This document shows, in pieces, positions 40,597 to 50,357 of a stretch of 64,000 nt of DNA. Both the position numbers and the translations under genes were made by a program. This DNA is from Gemmatimonadota bacterium. Its GTDB lineage: Bacteria > Latescibacterota > UBA2968 > UBA8231. The stretch is taken from NCBI GenBank assembly GCA_009841115.1, contig VXML01000018.1, positions 1-64,000 of the forward strand, read 5' to 3'. Positions within the stretch are counted from its first letter, which is position 1; every line of letters starts with the position of its first letter. Under the pieces are notes generated by a model. That model did not search any database. It had not been told where the DNA came from and saw nothing but the letters and a program-made list of their open reading frames with translations.

Positions 40597-42081
40597 ATGA
40601 TCCAACAACGCATCCCCGACCCCTGTGCCCTCGTCATTTTTGGTGCCTCGGGTGACCTGACCCGGCGCAAACTAGTGCCGGCCATCTGGCACTTGCAGCA
40701 CCAAGGTCGCCTGCCCCAAGCCTTTCACCTAGTGGGCGTAGCCCGCCGTGAATGGGACGATGACCTCTTCCGCCAAAAGATGCGGGAGTCCTTGGCCGAA
40801 TTCGTCGGCCCGCTCGACGACAGCGCACGCGACGCCTTCCTCGCCAAATTCCACTACGTGCGCGGCGATCCCGGCGACCCAACGACCTACGCCGCGCTCA
40901 AAGCACGGCTCGAAGCCCTCGACCGCGAATGCGGCACCGAGGGCAATCGCTGCTTTTACTGCTCGGTGCCGCCGCAGATCTACCGCGACATCGTCGAGCA
41001 GCTAGGGCGCGCCGACCTCGGCTGCCAACACCGAGACCACCACGGCTGGTGCCGGATCATCGTCGAAAAGCCCTTCGGCCACAACTACGATTCGGCCCGC
41101 GAACTCAACCAAGCCCTGCACTCGGTCTTTGCCGAAGAGCAGATATACCGCATCGACCACTACCTCGGCAAGGAGACCGTACAAAACATCCTCGTCTTTC
41201 GCCTCGGCAATTCAATTTTTGAGCCGCTGTGGAACAGGCGCTACGTCGATCACGTGCAGATCACCGCGGCCGAGCACGTCGGCGTGGAACACCGCGCCGG
41301 CTACTACGACCAATCGGGTGCCTTGCGCGACATGATCCAAAATCACCTCTTGCAGGTCCTCTGCGTCATTGCCATGGAGCCGCCTTCCTCGTTTGACGCC
41401 GAGAGCGTGCGCCTCGAAAAGCTCAAGGTGCTCAAGGCGATCCGCCCCATCCGCATCGGCCAAGTTGACCGCTATGCGGTCCGCGGCCAGTACGGACCCG
41501 GTGAAAATGCACTGGGCTATTTACAGGAAGAAGACGTGCCCCCAGACTCGCGCACCGAGACCTTCGCCGCCCTCGAATTCACCGTAGATAACTGGCGCTG
41601 GCAAGGAGTGCCGTTTTACGTGCGCACGGGCAAGCGCATGGCCAAGCGCACCAGCACGATCACCCTGCAATTCCACCAGCCCCCACACCTAATTTTCGCC
41701 CAAGCCGACGCTTTATCCCCTAGCACGCTCACCATCCGCATCCAACCCGAAGAGGGCATCTCGCTTTCCTTCAACGGCAAAATTCCCGGTCCCGACGTCC
41801 ACTTAGACGCTGTCAACATGGACTTCAGTTACGCCGATTCGTTCGGCGGCCGCACACCCGAAGCCTATGAGACCCTAATCCTCGACTGCCTGCTCGGCGA
41901 CGGGACGCTCTACTCAGACAGCGATTGGATCGAAAAATCTTGGCAGCTCCTAACGCCCATCCTCGACGCTTGGCAAGCATCTTCATCGGGCGAGGTGCCC
42001 TCCTATCCGGTCGGGGCCGCCGGCCCCGAGGAAGCCAACGACCTGCTCGGAGAGGCTTGGAGAAAGTGGGCACCCCTATGA
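40597..42081 (+). CDS. zwf: Glucose-6-phosphate 1-dehydrogenase
   Basis: A 494-residue enzyme of the usual length. The NADP loop GASGDLTRRKL is near 16-26, EKPFGHN precedes the catalytic segment RIDHYLGKE, and the substrate block AGYYDQSGALRDMIQNH follows. It makes 6-phosphogluconolactone in the oxidative pentose phosphate or Entner-Doudoroff pathway. The start is set by MIQQRIPDPCALVIFG. Its stop overlaps the glucokinase start by 4 nt, so zwf and glk are coupled. Confidence 0.96.
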   Translation: MIQQRIPDPCALVIFGASGDLTRRKLVPAIWHLQHQGRLPQAFHLVGVARREWDDDLFRQKMRESLAEFVGPLDDSARDAFLAKFHYVRGDPGDPTTYAALKARLEALDRECGTEGNRCFYCSVPPQIYRDIVEQLGRADLGCQHRDHHGWCRIIVEKPFGHNYDSARELNQALHSVFAEEQIYRIDHYLGKETVQNILVFRLGNSIFEPLWNRRYVDHVQITAAEHVGVEHRAGYYDQSGALRDMIQNHLLQVLCVIAMEPPSSFDAESVRLEKLKVLKAIRPIRIGQVDRYAVRGQYGPGENALGYLQEEDVPPDSRTETFAALEFTVDNWRWQGVPFYVRTGKRMAKRTSTITLQFHQPPHLIFAQADALSPSTLTIRIQPEEGISLSFNGKIPGPDVHLDAVNMDFSYADSFGGRTPEAYETLILDCLLGDGTLYSDSDWIEKSWQLLTPILDAWQASSSGEVPSYPVGAAGPEEANDLLGEAWRKWAPL

Positions 42082-43052
42082 TCATCGCCGGTGATGTCGG
42101 CGGCACCAAAACGTACCTCGCCGCTTTCGACCCAGCCACCCAAGGCTTTGACCCGCTCGTCGAGCGGCGCTACCAAACTGCGTCCTATCCCAGCGCCGGT
42201 GCGCTACTTAAAGCCTTTGCCGACGAGACGCAGATTGACCCCAACCGCACGGTCTTAGGCGTCCCCGGCCCCGTCCATCAACTTCCCGTCCGCGCCGTCA
42301 ACCTGCCTTGGCTCATCGACCCCAGCGAAATTTCAGCAGTACTCAATAACACCGACGTTCACCTGCTCAACGACCTGCAAGCGACCTCCTACGGCACCTT
42401 GGTGTTGGAGCCAGACGACCTGTGTCCGCTCAACGAAGGGCAACGCGACCCAAAGGGCAACATCGCCGTCATCGCCGCTGGCACCGGCCTAGGTGAGGGA
42501 GGCTTGTGCTGGGCCGAGGGCCGCTACGCAGCAATCGCCTCTGAGGGAGGACACGCGACCTTCGGGCCAAGTTCCCCGCTCGAAGTCGAGCTTTGGCGTT
42601 TCCTCAACGAGCGCTACGGCCACGTTAGCTGGGAACGAGTGCTCTCGGGCCAAGGCTTGGCCGCGATCTACGACTTTCTGTGCGAACGGCATCCCGACCG
42701 CGCCGACACCTCTCTGGCCTCCGAGACAGAACAGCCCGACCGCGCCGACGCCATCGCACGCGCTGGCCTCGAAAGCCACTCCGCGCTGGCCGTAACGGCC
42801 CTCGACCTCTTCGCGCTCCTCTACGGCCGCGAAGCCGGGAACTTAGCGCTCAAGCTGATGTCTTCGGGTGGGGTTTTCGTCGGCGGCGGCATTGCGCCCA
42901 AGATCCTCACCAAGCTGCGCGACGGCCGCTTTATGGAGGGCTTTGTGGACAAAGGCCGCATGGGCGAGCCCCTCGCGGCCATTCCCGTCCACATCGTGCT
43001 CAACGACAAGACCGCGCTGCTGGGTGCCGCCTATTGGGGGACGCAGGTTTAG
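42078..43052 (+). CDS. glk: Glucokinase
   Basis: About 324 residues from the ATG at 42078, which overlaps the zwf stop (ATGA). The ATP/phosphate loop GDVGGTKTYLA is at 5-15, the catalytic region NLPWLIDP...LLNDLQA carries the acid base Asp, and GTGLGEGGL and EGGHATFGP follow. It phosphorylates glucose and feeds zwf directly. The longer frame upstream overlaps zwf and is not needed. Its stop shares TTAG with the convergent SelA-like gene. Confidence 0.94.
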   Translation: MIIAGDVGGTKTYLAAFDPATQGFDPLVERRYQTASYPSAGALLKAFADETQIDPNRTVLGVPGPVHQLPVRAVNLPWLIDPSEISAVLNNTDVHLLNDLQATSYGTLVLEPDDLCPLNEGQRDPKGNIAVIAAGTGLGEGGLCWAEGRYAAIASEGGHATFGPSSPLEVELWRFLNERYGHVSWERVLSGQGLAAIYDFLCERHPDRADTSLASETEQPDRADAIARAGLESHSALAVTALDLFALLYGREAGNLALKLMSSGGVFVGGGIAPKILTKLRDGRFMEGFVDKGRMGEPLAAIPVHIVLNDKTALLGAAYWGTQV

Positions 43053-44248
43053 TCGAGCAACTCCTTGAGCCGTCGGCCAATCTGCTCTGGCTCGCCCTCC
43101 TTGAGACACATCGGCCCAAAAATCACCGCACCCTCGTGTACATATGTCGGGTTAGCGGCGATCTGCGGTCGGCCTTCCTGTAAGGCCCTGACTAGGTCTA
43201 GCGCCGTCACGCCCGCGGCTTCCTCGTCGAGCACCAGCCGCGCCGTCGGAATCTCGACGCGCTTGCGGTCGGCTACCACCGCAATCTCGGCGTGTTGCAG
43301 CGCTCCACACGCGGCGACCAATTCCTCCATCAGCGCATACCAGCGCTGTCGCCGCTCTGCTGGATCCTCGGCCACAAAAAGGCGCAGTGCCTTGACCAAC
43401 CCCGCGATCTCCTCCTTGCCGACCTTGCAGGGCCGCCCAATGCCGTGCTGCGGGGCACCGGGTAGCTGCGACTTGTCGATCAAACTCGCTGGTGGATCCC
43501 ACAACTCGGGCATCACGTCGAGATCTTGGTGTTGCAGAGCGGCCGCGGCGATCAAATCCCGCCGCCCGCACAAAATCCCCGAAGCCTGCGGCCCGCCTAT
43601 GGCTTTGCCACCGCTAAAAGCGACTATATCGGCCCCAGCGCCAATAAAGCGCTGCAAGTTGATCGCCGGCGGCAACTGCCCAGCCGCATCCACAATCACC
43701 GGCACGTCGCCCTTACGCGCTGCGGCCACCACCTCTTCCAGCGACGGCTGCGTGTGCGCGTACGCCACGTACACGATCGCCGCCGTCCGCTCGGTAATCG
43801 CTGCCTCAATCTCCCACCCTTCCGCATCGCGTATTCCCGCCCCAGAAAAGCGGTCGGCAATCCCCACCTCCACCAATTCAATCCCCACTGAGCGCACCGC
43901 GTGGTCGTAGAAGTTCCGGTGGCTGCGCGCCATGATCACTTCGTTCTTCATTCCAGACGTATCCGGCAAGCGGTTCATCTTCCCCGGATCCAATCCGGTC
44001 ACACAAGCAGCCGTCCCCAACAACAAGCCCGCCGCCGCCCCACTCGTCACGTACCCGGCCTCCGCGCCAGTGATCTCGGCGATCACTTCCCCGGCCCGCG
44101 CCTGCAACAGCGCGATATCCACGCAGCACTCCGAAGCCTGCCGCATGGCCTCGGCCACCTCCGGGTGCATAATCGACCCACTCAATCGCGTCGCCGGACC
44201 CACGGCGTTGATGATCGGCTCGACGCCTAGTTCCTGATATATATCCAT
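43049..44248 (-). CDS. SelA-like pyridoxal-phosphate enzyme
   Basis: A 399-residue fold-type I PLP protein. The N-terminus (LGVEPIINAVGPATRLSGS) and VTSGAAAGL are SelA/DgaE-like, and the Schiff-base Lys is in FSGGKAIGGPQASG. SelA makes selenocysteyl-tRNA, but this one lacks a recognisable N-terminal tRNA-binding part. Relatives such as DgaE act on amino-sugar acids. It follows glyA by 10 nt. No selB or tRNA-Sec is visible, so a metabolic role is more likely. Confidence 0.85.
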   Translation of the reverse strand: MDIYQELGVEPIINAVGPATRLSGSIMHPEVAEAMRQASECCVDIALLQARAGEVIAEITGAEAGYVTSGAAAGLLLGTAACVTGLDPGKMNRLPDTSGMKNEVIMARSHRNFYDHAVRSVGIELVEVGIADRFSGAGIRDAEGWEIEAAITERTAAIVYVAYAHTQPSLEEVVAAARKGDVPVIVDAAGQLPPAINLQRFIGAGADIVAFSGGKAIGGPQASGILCGRRDLIAAAALQHQDLDVMPELWDPPASLIDKSQLPGAPQHGIGRPCKVGKEEIAGLVKALRLFVAEDPAERRQRWYALMEELVAACGALQHAEIAVVADRKRVEIPTARLVLDEEAAGVTALDLVRALQEGRPQIAANPTYVHEGAVIFGPMCLKEGEPEQIGRRLKELLD

Positions 44249-44258
44249 TCTTATAGAC

Positions 44259-45578
44259 CTAAAGCGGTTGTCCCTCGCCGTCGTAGAGCAAGCCAGGGGC
44301 CGGAAAGCGAGCGCAGAGTGCCCGCACTTCAGCCGCGACCTCCGCGTACTCCACTTTCCGATCGTCGAGTTCCAGCGCTTTATTGGCCCGGACCTGAGCT
44401 ACCCGATCCATCCACTCGGCCAACCGCTCCATCTCCTCGGCACCAAAGCCCCGGCTGGTAATCGCCGGCGTGCCGATGCGGATGCCGCTGGGCTTGCGCG
44501 CTGGCCGCGGATCAAAAGGCACGCGATTGAAATTGCAGACAATGCCCGATGCGTCTAGCGCCTTGGCCATCACATAACCAGTAACGCCCTTATTGGTCAG
44601 GTCCATGAGGATCAGGTGGTTGTCGGTGCCGCCCGAGCTGAGGGCAAAACCCCGCGCCGACAGCGCAGCAGCCAAAGTCTGAGCGTTGGCGACGATCTGC
44701 CGGGCATACAGCTCAAACTCATCGCTCATCGCCTCCTTGAGCGCCACGGCAATCGCCGCCGTGGTACTGTTGTGCGGCCCGCCCTGCAAGCCTGGGAACA
44801 CCGCCTTATCGAGAGCCTCGGCGTACTGCGCCCGGCATAAGATCATCCCGCCGCGCGGCCCCCGCAGAGACTTGTGCGTAGTAGTAGTTACCACATCTAC
44901 GTGCGGCACCGGACTAGGATGCACCCCGGCAGCCACCAACCCGGCAATATGCGCGATGTCGGCGACCACGATGGCCCCCACCGAATGCCCAATCTCGGCA
45001 AAGCGCGCAAAATCGACGATGCGCGGATAGGCCGTGCCCCCGCAGAAGAGCAGCTTGGGCCGGTTCTCTTTGGCCAGCGCTTCGACTTGATCGAAGTCGA
45101 TTTCGCCCGAGTCCCGGCACACACCGTATTGCACGGACTTGTAGTGCATTCCCGAGATGCTGACTCGATCGCCGTGCGTCAGATGGCCTCCATGCGCCAG
45201 CGCCAAACCCATGACCGTATCGCCCGGCGCGCAGAGACCGACGTACACGGCCTGATTGGCCGGCGAGCCTGAATAGGGCTGCACGTTGACGTGCTCGGCA
45301 CCAAAAACCTCCTTGGCGCGCTCGATGCAGAGCCGCTCGATCTTGTCGATTTCTCGCTGGCCTTCGTAGTAGCGCGCGCCTGCATATCCTTCGGAATACT
45401 TATTCGTCAGGATCGAGCCGCTGGCTTCGAGCACGGCTTGACTAGCGTAATTTTCAGATGGGATCAGGCGAATTTTGTTGTGCTGACGCCTGTTTTCAGC
45501 GCGAATGATGGCCTCGACTTCCGGGTCCACTGCCGCCAGCGTCCCCGCGATTTCGGGCCGCACCGCCACTGCCTCCAT
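44259..45578 (-). CDS. glyA: Serine hydroxymethyltransferase
   Basis: A 439-residue PLP enzyme. The start is the ATG at 45578 (MEAVAVRPEIAG). IRLIPSENYAS, NKYSEGYAGARYYEGQ and TTTTHKSLRGPRGG (Schiff-base Lys) are all present. It interconverts serine and glycine with tetrahydrofolate. The frame extends to 45938 over xylB antisense and that part is not real. It is divergent from xylB, 73 nt apart. Confidence 0.96.
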   Translation of the reverse strand: MEAVAVRPEIAGTLAAVDPEVEAIIRAENRRQHNKIRLIPSENYASQAVLEASGSILTNKYSEGYAGARYYEGQREIDKIERLCIERAKEVFGAEHVNVQPYSGSPANQAVYVGLCAPGDTVMGLALAHGGHLTHGDRVSISGMHYKSVQYGVCRDSGEIDFDQVEALAKENRPKLLFCGGTAYPRIVDFARFAEIGHSVGAIVVADIAHIAGLVAAGVHPSPVPHVDVVTTTTHKSLRGPRGGMILCRAQYAEALDKAVFPGLQGGPHNSTTAAIAVALKEAMSDEFELYARQIVANAQTLAAALSARGFALSSGGTDNHLILMDLTNKGVTGYVMAKALDASGIVCNFNRVPFDPRPARKPSGIRIGTPAITSRGFGAEEMERLAEWMDRVAQVRANKALELDDRKVEYAEVAAEVRALCARFPAPGLLYDGEGQPL

Positions 45579-45651
45579 TGGTTTTGTCCTCCCCAGCGCG
45601 TTTGTTAATTTTGGTGGGAATAGCTTACAAAAATTACGGCGGGGTATTTCT

Positions 45652-47220
45652 ATGAGCAAGTATCTGGGCATTGACGCTAGCACCCAATCCATCACCGGCC
45701 TACTCATCGACGCAGAGCAGCGCGCCATCGTCGCCGAAGCGTCTATCAACTTCGACGAGCACTTCAAAGCCACGTATGGAGTCGTCAACGGCGTCCTCGA
45801 CCTCGGTGAGGGCGTGATCCACAGCGCGCCCCTGATGTGGGCCGAAGCACTGGACCTGCTCCTGCAAACGCTCGCCGACCAAGGCCACGATCTCGGTGCC
45901 GTGCGGGCAGTCGCCGGCAGCGGCCAGCAGCACGGCACCGTCTATCTCAACGCCAGCGCCGCTAGCGCCTTGACAAACCTTTCACCAACCCAGCCGCTCA
46001 AAGACCAACTCGCCGCTATCTTCTCCCGCCCAACTTCTCCCATCTGGATGGACACTTCCACTACCGTTCAGTGCGCTGAAATTGAAGCGGCTGTCGGCGG
46101 ACGCGACGCACTGCTCGTGCTCACCGGCAACGCGGCCTTTGAGCGCTTCAGCGGCCCGCAGATCCGCAAGTTTTACCAGACCGAACCCGGCACTTACGCC
46201 GACACCACTTACATCGGCTTGGTCAGCTCCTACGTCGCCAGCCTGCTCGCTGGACGGCTCGTCGGCGTTGATCCAGGCGACGGCAGCGGCACCAACATGA
46301 TGGACATTGCCGCACGCCAGTGGAGTGCACGTGCGCTCGACGCTACCGCTCCCGACCTAGCTGCCAAACTATTGCCCATCACTCCCTCCGGCCACCCCGT
46401 CGGTCCCATCAGTCCTTACTACGTGGCTCGCTATGGCTTTGCGGACGACTGCCTCGTGTTGCCCTTTTCCGGCGACAATCCGTGCAGCCTCATCGGCCTC
46501 GGCCTCGTCGCCCCCGGGCAAGTCGCCTTGAGCTTGGGGACCTCGGACACCCTGTTCGCCTGCATGGACCAGCCTCGCACTTCCACAGCCGGCGAGGGCG
46601 CAGTCTTTGCCTCGCCCGACGGCACGCACTACATGGCTCTGACTTGCTATCTCAACGGCAGCTTAGCCCGCGAGGCCGTGCGCGACCAATACGGCATGAA
46701 TTGGAATCAGTTCACTAGCGCCCTACGCGCCACGCCGCCGGGCAACAACGGCGCACTCATGCTCCCGTACTTCGCACCAGAAATCGTCCCCAAAGTCTCC
46801 CAACCCAACGTCGTCCGCCAAAACCTCGACCCCACCGACGCGCCGGCCAATGTCCGCGCCGTCATCGAGGCGCAAGCCCTTTCCTCGCGCATCCACGCGC
46901 GTTGGATGGGCGTAGAAATTTCCTCGCTCTACGTCACCGGCGGCGCTTCGGCCAACGCCGAAATCCTGCGCGTCTTCGCCAACGTCCACAACTGCCCGGT
47001 CCACCGTTTTGAGACAACTAATTCGGCGGCGTTAGGCGCTGCCTTGCGCGCCGCTCACGCCCACCAATCCTCGGCCGGCCATGCATCCTCGTGGGCGGAA
47101 GTCGTAGAACCATTCGCGCAGCCGGTCGGCGGATCAACGATTGAGCCAGAGCCAAGGGCCGTAGCCGCGTACGACGAACTCATCGGCCAGTACGCCGCTT
47201 TAGAGCAAGCGCACACGTAG
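45652..47220 (+). CDS. xylB: Xylulokinase
   Basis: A 522-residue FGGY-type sugar kinase. GIDASTQSITGLLID at 5-19 is the phosphate-1 loop, GSGQQHGTVYL the sugar-binding region with catalytic Asp in IWMDTST, and SLGTSDTLFA and VTGGASANAEIL the ATP site. It phosphorylates D-xylulose. It is longer than the E. coli enzyme (484), mostly through an insert at about 105-125. Close to zwf and the sugar-acid dehydratases, it fits pentose use. Confidence 0.9.
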   Translation: MSKYLGIDASTQSITGLLIDAEQRAIVAEASINFDEHFKATYGVVNGVLDLGEGVIHSAPLMWAEALDLLLQTLADQGHDLGAVRAVAGSGQQHGTVYLNASAASALTNLSPTQPLKDQLAAIFSRPTSPIWMDTSTTVQCAEIEAAVGGRDALLVLTGNAAFERFSGPQIRKFYQTEPGTYADTTYIGLVSSYVASLLAGRLVGVDPGDGSGTNMMDIAARQWSARALDATAPDLAAKLLPITPSGHPVGPISPYYVARYGFADDCLVLPFSGDNPCSLIGLGLVAPGQVALSLGTSDTLFACMDQPRTSTAGEGAVFASPDGTHYMALTCYLNGSLAREAVRDQYGMNWNQFTSALRATPPGNNGALMLPYFAPEIVPKVSQPNVVRQNLDPTDAPANVRAVIEAQALSSRIHARWMGVEISSLYVTGGASANAEILRVFANVHNCPVHRFETTNSAALGAALRAAHAHQSSAGHASSWAEVVEPFAQPVGGSTIEPEPRAVAAYDELIGQYAALEQAHT

Positions 47221-47379
47221 GGCGCAGTACAACACAAAAAAGATCGAGTTATATGCTAGGCTCGTTGGCATCTAAAATGGGTACTGGAAACGCAATGTTG
47301 ACCGAATGGATTTGTTATTAACGCACATAGCGTACAAGGTAACAACTCGACTCAGTGGCTCGACATGGAAGAGCGCCGC

Positions 47380-47408
47380 TTGACACAGGGCCTTTTTTCA
47401 ACTATTCA
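47380..47408 (+). promoter_or_regulatory. Sigma70-type promoter for the exported-protein run
   Basis: TTGACA (47380-47385), a 17-nt spacer, then TATTCA (47403-47408). This is the best promoter match upstream of the parvulin gene at 47476 and fits a leader of about 60 nt. Confidence 0.7.
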
Positions 47409-47475
47409 TGCTTTTCACCTTCGATGTCGCAAACCCCGTATAAGACGGACATTCACAAGGTTGTAATACTGCTTT

Positions 47476-49203
47476 ATGAGCATTGGATTGGCTGTGACAA
47501 AAAGAGCGCAGGTTTGCGCTGGACAGATGGCTACCTGCTGGGCCGTGACGGCGATTATCGGGCTGATGGCGGTCGATTCATGGGCTGTGAATTCAGCCGT
47601 GCTGGCCAGAGTCGGGAGCGAGGTCATTATGGTAGATGACTTGCTCCGCACCGAGCGCAATATGCGTCGTTTTGCCGCGGGAAATGCGCGGGAAATGCTA
47701 CAGCCTTTTATCGATCGCAAGCTGCTGGTCTTAGAGGCTAAGGCGAAGAATTTGGCTCAGCACCCCGACGTGGTCGCAAGCGTGCAACAGGCTCGTGACC
47801 GGAGACTAGTGGAGCGTCTATACGCGGAAGTCACGGGAGATGTTTCTGTATCGGAAGAGGAACTCCGGTCGCATTTCCACCAGAGCGGATTGCACAAAAA
47901 GCGGGAAGTGCGGGCGAGTCATATTCAGGTAGGTAACCTCGAAGAAGCCCAGGCCGTGCAAGAGCAAATGCGGCAAGGTACCGATTTTGCAGTGCTGGCG
48001 CGTGAGCAGTCCCTCGACCGCACATCAGCGGCCAAAGGTGGGGACATGGGTTTCTGGCAGGAGGAAGAAGCACAACACAGCGGGTTTGTCGCCGAGCTTT
48101 TTCGCCTACAGATCGGCCAAGTGTCCGAACCGTACCGCAACTCGCAGGGAACTTACCACCTGATCAGAGCCGATGAAGAGCGCTACGTAAGTTTTGAGCG
48201 TCAAAAGAAGATGCTGCGCCAAGCGCTGGAAAAGCAGCAAAAAAAAGATCGCTGGGCCAAATATTTAACCGACCATAAAACGCACTTTGATTTTTCAGTA
48301 GATGCACAGGTCTTGGGCGTATTGCTGCAGCGGGGGCGATTGGCTGAAGGCGGTGTGCCTGTGCTAGAAGCAGGAGACCACGCGCGCATCCTGCTGCGCT
48401 ATAGTGGAGGGAACATCGACCTGAACGCGTATGTGGCTTTGGTAGAGGAGGCCGAACCCAAGCGCCGTCCCCACGCCATAGATAGCACTGCCGTGGTCGA
48501 ATTTGCCCAGGACGAAGCACTGCGCAAAATCCTGCTGCCTCTGTTGGCCCAGCAACGGGGATTGGATCGCGAACAGGCTATGGTTCAGTACGTGCGGGAT
48601 ACGCGCGAAGAAGCCATGGTCGAAATGTTGCGGCGGACAGAAGTAGAATCGCGCTTCGTCACAGAGGAACAGCGGCGCATTTTATATAGAGATTTGGCAG
48701 GGGAATTCACTCTGCCAGTGCGCACGTTTTTTGCCGGTGCACTGGTCGATTCGGAACCAGCTTCGCGCACTATCGCCCAGCGCGTACGCGCTGGTGAGGA
48801 TATGGCCGAGATCATGCGCGAGTATCCAGCATTTAAAGGGCGCGTGCGCCAGTTCGACATATTTAACTTCACGCTGGCTGACACGGCGACGGCCGAGGGC
48901 GCTATGGCTACCATGATCCAGGCCGTGCGGGGTGTGCCGGTTGGCGGCATCAAGGGACCGCTCCCCATCCAGTTGAGCGGCGATATGACGGGATATCTCG
49001 TACTCGAAGTGCTGGCGATGCGCCCGGAAAAAACCCTCTCTTTTTCTACACCCAAGGTGCAGTCCAGAATATGGCGTCAACTGCGCTACGCCCATCGCCA
49101 CGCGATTGAAAAAGACTTTGATAGCTATCTAGATGAGTTGAGGCATAAATATAGGACTAAGATAGTTGTCGATGAACAGGCCCTGTCTAACTTAGAAAAG
49201 TAG
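47476..49203 (+). CDS. Parvulin-type peptidyl-prolyl isomerase (SurA/PrsA-like)
   Basis: A 575-residue exported foldase. A signal anchor (about 17-37) is followed by a SurA-N-like helical chaperone part (SEVIMVDDLLRTERN, MLQPFIDRKLLVLEAK). Then comes a single PPIC rotamase domain at about 150-235 (VRASHIQVG, DFAVLAREQSLD, GGDMGFW, GTYHLIRADE). A long helical C-terminal part of unknown type follows (about 270-575). It helps exported proteins fold in the periplasm. As the first gene of the run of exported proteins, it probably serves them. Confidence 0.88.
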   Translation: MSIGLAVTKRAQVCAGQMATCWAVTAIIGLMAVDSWAVNSAVLARVGSEVIMVDDLLRTERNMRRFAAGNAREMLQPFIDRKLLVLEAKAKNLAQHPDVVASVQQARDRRLVERLYAEVTGDVSVSEEELRSHFHQSGLHKKREVRASHIQVGNLEEAQAVQEQMRQGTDFAVLAREQSLDRTSAAKGGDMGFWQEEEAQHSGFVAELFRLQIGQVSEPYRNSQGTYHLIRADEERYVSFERQKKMLRQALEKQQKKDRWAKYLTDHKTHFDFSVDAQVLGVLLQRGRLAEGGVPVLEAGDHARILLRYSGGNIDLNAYVALVEEAEPKRRPHAIDSTAVVEFAQDEALRKILLPLLAQQRGLDREQAMVQYVRDTREEAMVEMLRRTEVESRFVTEEQRRILYRDLAGEFTLPVRTFFAGALVDSEPASRTIAQRVRAGEDMAEIMREYPAFKGRVRQFDIFNFTLADTATAEGAMATMIQAVRGVPVGGIKGPLPIQLSGDMTGYLVLEVLAMRPEKTLSFSTPKVQSRIWRQLRYAHRHAIEKDFDSYLDELRHKYRTKIVVDEQALSNLEK

Positions 49204-49338
49204 CGGCTCTGCGTTTCCACGCCTAGACGAGCCAGATATCCCTACTCTAAATGCGGAAGGAGGTGAATGGACACAGCGTTCTCAACTGCAGGAGCAGAAA
49301 AGAGCAATATCTCTAACTCTATCCATAAGGAGAAAAGT

Positions 49339-50268
49339 ATGCGTAGGAACTCACTCATAGCAGCAATGTTGTCCGTGGCACTGGCGAGCTTCGCCTGGGG
49401 CCAGTCCAATGCCAACGGCATTGGCTACTTCGCCTTAGAGGTGCCTGCTAATGTTACCATCACCATTGATGGCGACGACGGCGACTGGGCGTGGTTCGAC
49501 CCCATTTTCACCGTTGGGCCCGACGAGATGTACGAAATCCAGAAGGCCGAAGTGCTGGACAAGAGCGATCTCGACGTGGCCATCATGACGGCGTGGACGG
49601 GCACAGACCGCGACAACAGGCTCTACGGATTTGTGCGCGCCACCGACGACACGCTAGTCGTCACCTCGGACGTCTTTGACGATGGCTGGCGCGACGATGA
49701 TCTCGAGATCATCACCGATGCCAACGCCAGCGGCGGTCCGCACGACGGCGACGGCGAGTCGGGCACGCGCGCTGAGGGACAGCAGTTTACCATGCACTTG
49801 CCGGTCCCCGGCATATATGAAACGCCCTATGGCGGCGACGGCTCGTGGTGGTTGCGCTGGCAGGTGGTCGAGGAAATCCACTGGATGGACGAGTTTGCCG
49901 AGTCCAGAGTGACGACCAACCCTCCGGGAGCAACCACGGGTTCGACCAACGTCACGGTCAACTACGAGTACAGCATTCCCCTCTGGGATTACGCGTCGTT
50001 GGACGGGCCGGACAACAGCATCCGCCACGAAAACGAGGCCGGGCAGATCATCCGCCTGACCTACCAGTTGAACGAAGCGGATAATCCCGAAGACCGCCGC
50101 ACGCATCAGCTAGCAACGACCGGCGAGGACGGCGCTTCGGGCAACTGCGATGTCTGCTCGGAATACACGCTGCTTGGCGCAGACGAGTACGATCGCGCCG
50201 ACGGCGGCGCGGGCACCGCAGTGGAATCCGAGAGCTGGGCAAAAATCAAAGCGACCTTCAGCGACTAA
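49339..50268 (+). CDS. Secreted CBM9-like protein
   Basis: A 309-residue protein with ATG at 49339 (AAGGAG upstream, 49328-49333) and a signal peptide ending FAWGQS. The mature part starts with a CBM9/DOMON-like beta-sandwich (ITIDGDDGDWAWFD, then LYGFVRATDDTLVV and WRDDDLEIITDAN), which often binds sugars, as in xylanases or cellobiose dehydrogenase. Two Cys near the end (NCDVCS) could form a disulfide. A longer frame from 49267 has no ribosome site. Function and ligand are unknown. Confidence 0.78.
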   Translation: MRRNSLIAAMLSVALASFAWGQSNANGIGYFALEVPANVTITIDGDDGDWAWFDPIFTVGPDEMYEIQKAEVLDKSDLDVAIMTAWTGTDRDNRLYGFVRATDDTLVVTSDVFDDGWRDDDLEIITDANASGGPHDGDGESGTRAEGQQFTMHLPVPGIYETPYGGDGSWWLRWQVVEEIHWMDEFAESRVTTNPPGATTGSTNVTVNYEYSIPLWDYASLDGPDNSIRHENEAGQIIRLTYQLNEADNPEDRRTHQLATTGEDGASGNCDVCSEYTLLGADEYDRADGGAGTAVESESWAKIKATFSD

Positions 50269-50290
50269 CCGAACGGTCCTTTGAACACTA

Positions 50291-50318
50291 TTGGGCGGCG
50301 GCATCTGCCGCCGCCCAA
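50291..50318. terminator. GC-rich hairpin after the CBM9-like gene
   Basis: A perfect 13-bp stem (TTGGGCGGCGGCA, 50291-50303, with 50306-50318) and a 2-nt loop, without a T-run. It may slow or partly stop transcription, or protect the 3' end. Confidence 0.6.
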
Positions 50319-50357
50319 TAACCGCCAGTACAATGTACACTTTCCGAGGTTAATGCG

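Noticed and set aside
47355-47639. 94-residue open frame upstream of the parvulin gene
   Set aside because: It spans the promoter at 47380-47408, overlaps the parvulin start in another frame, and has no ribosome site or recognisable sequence.
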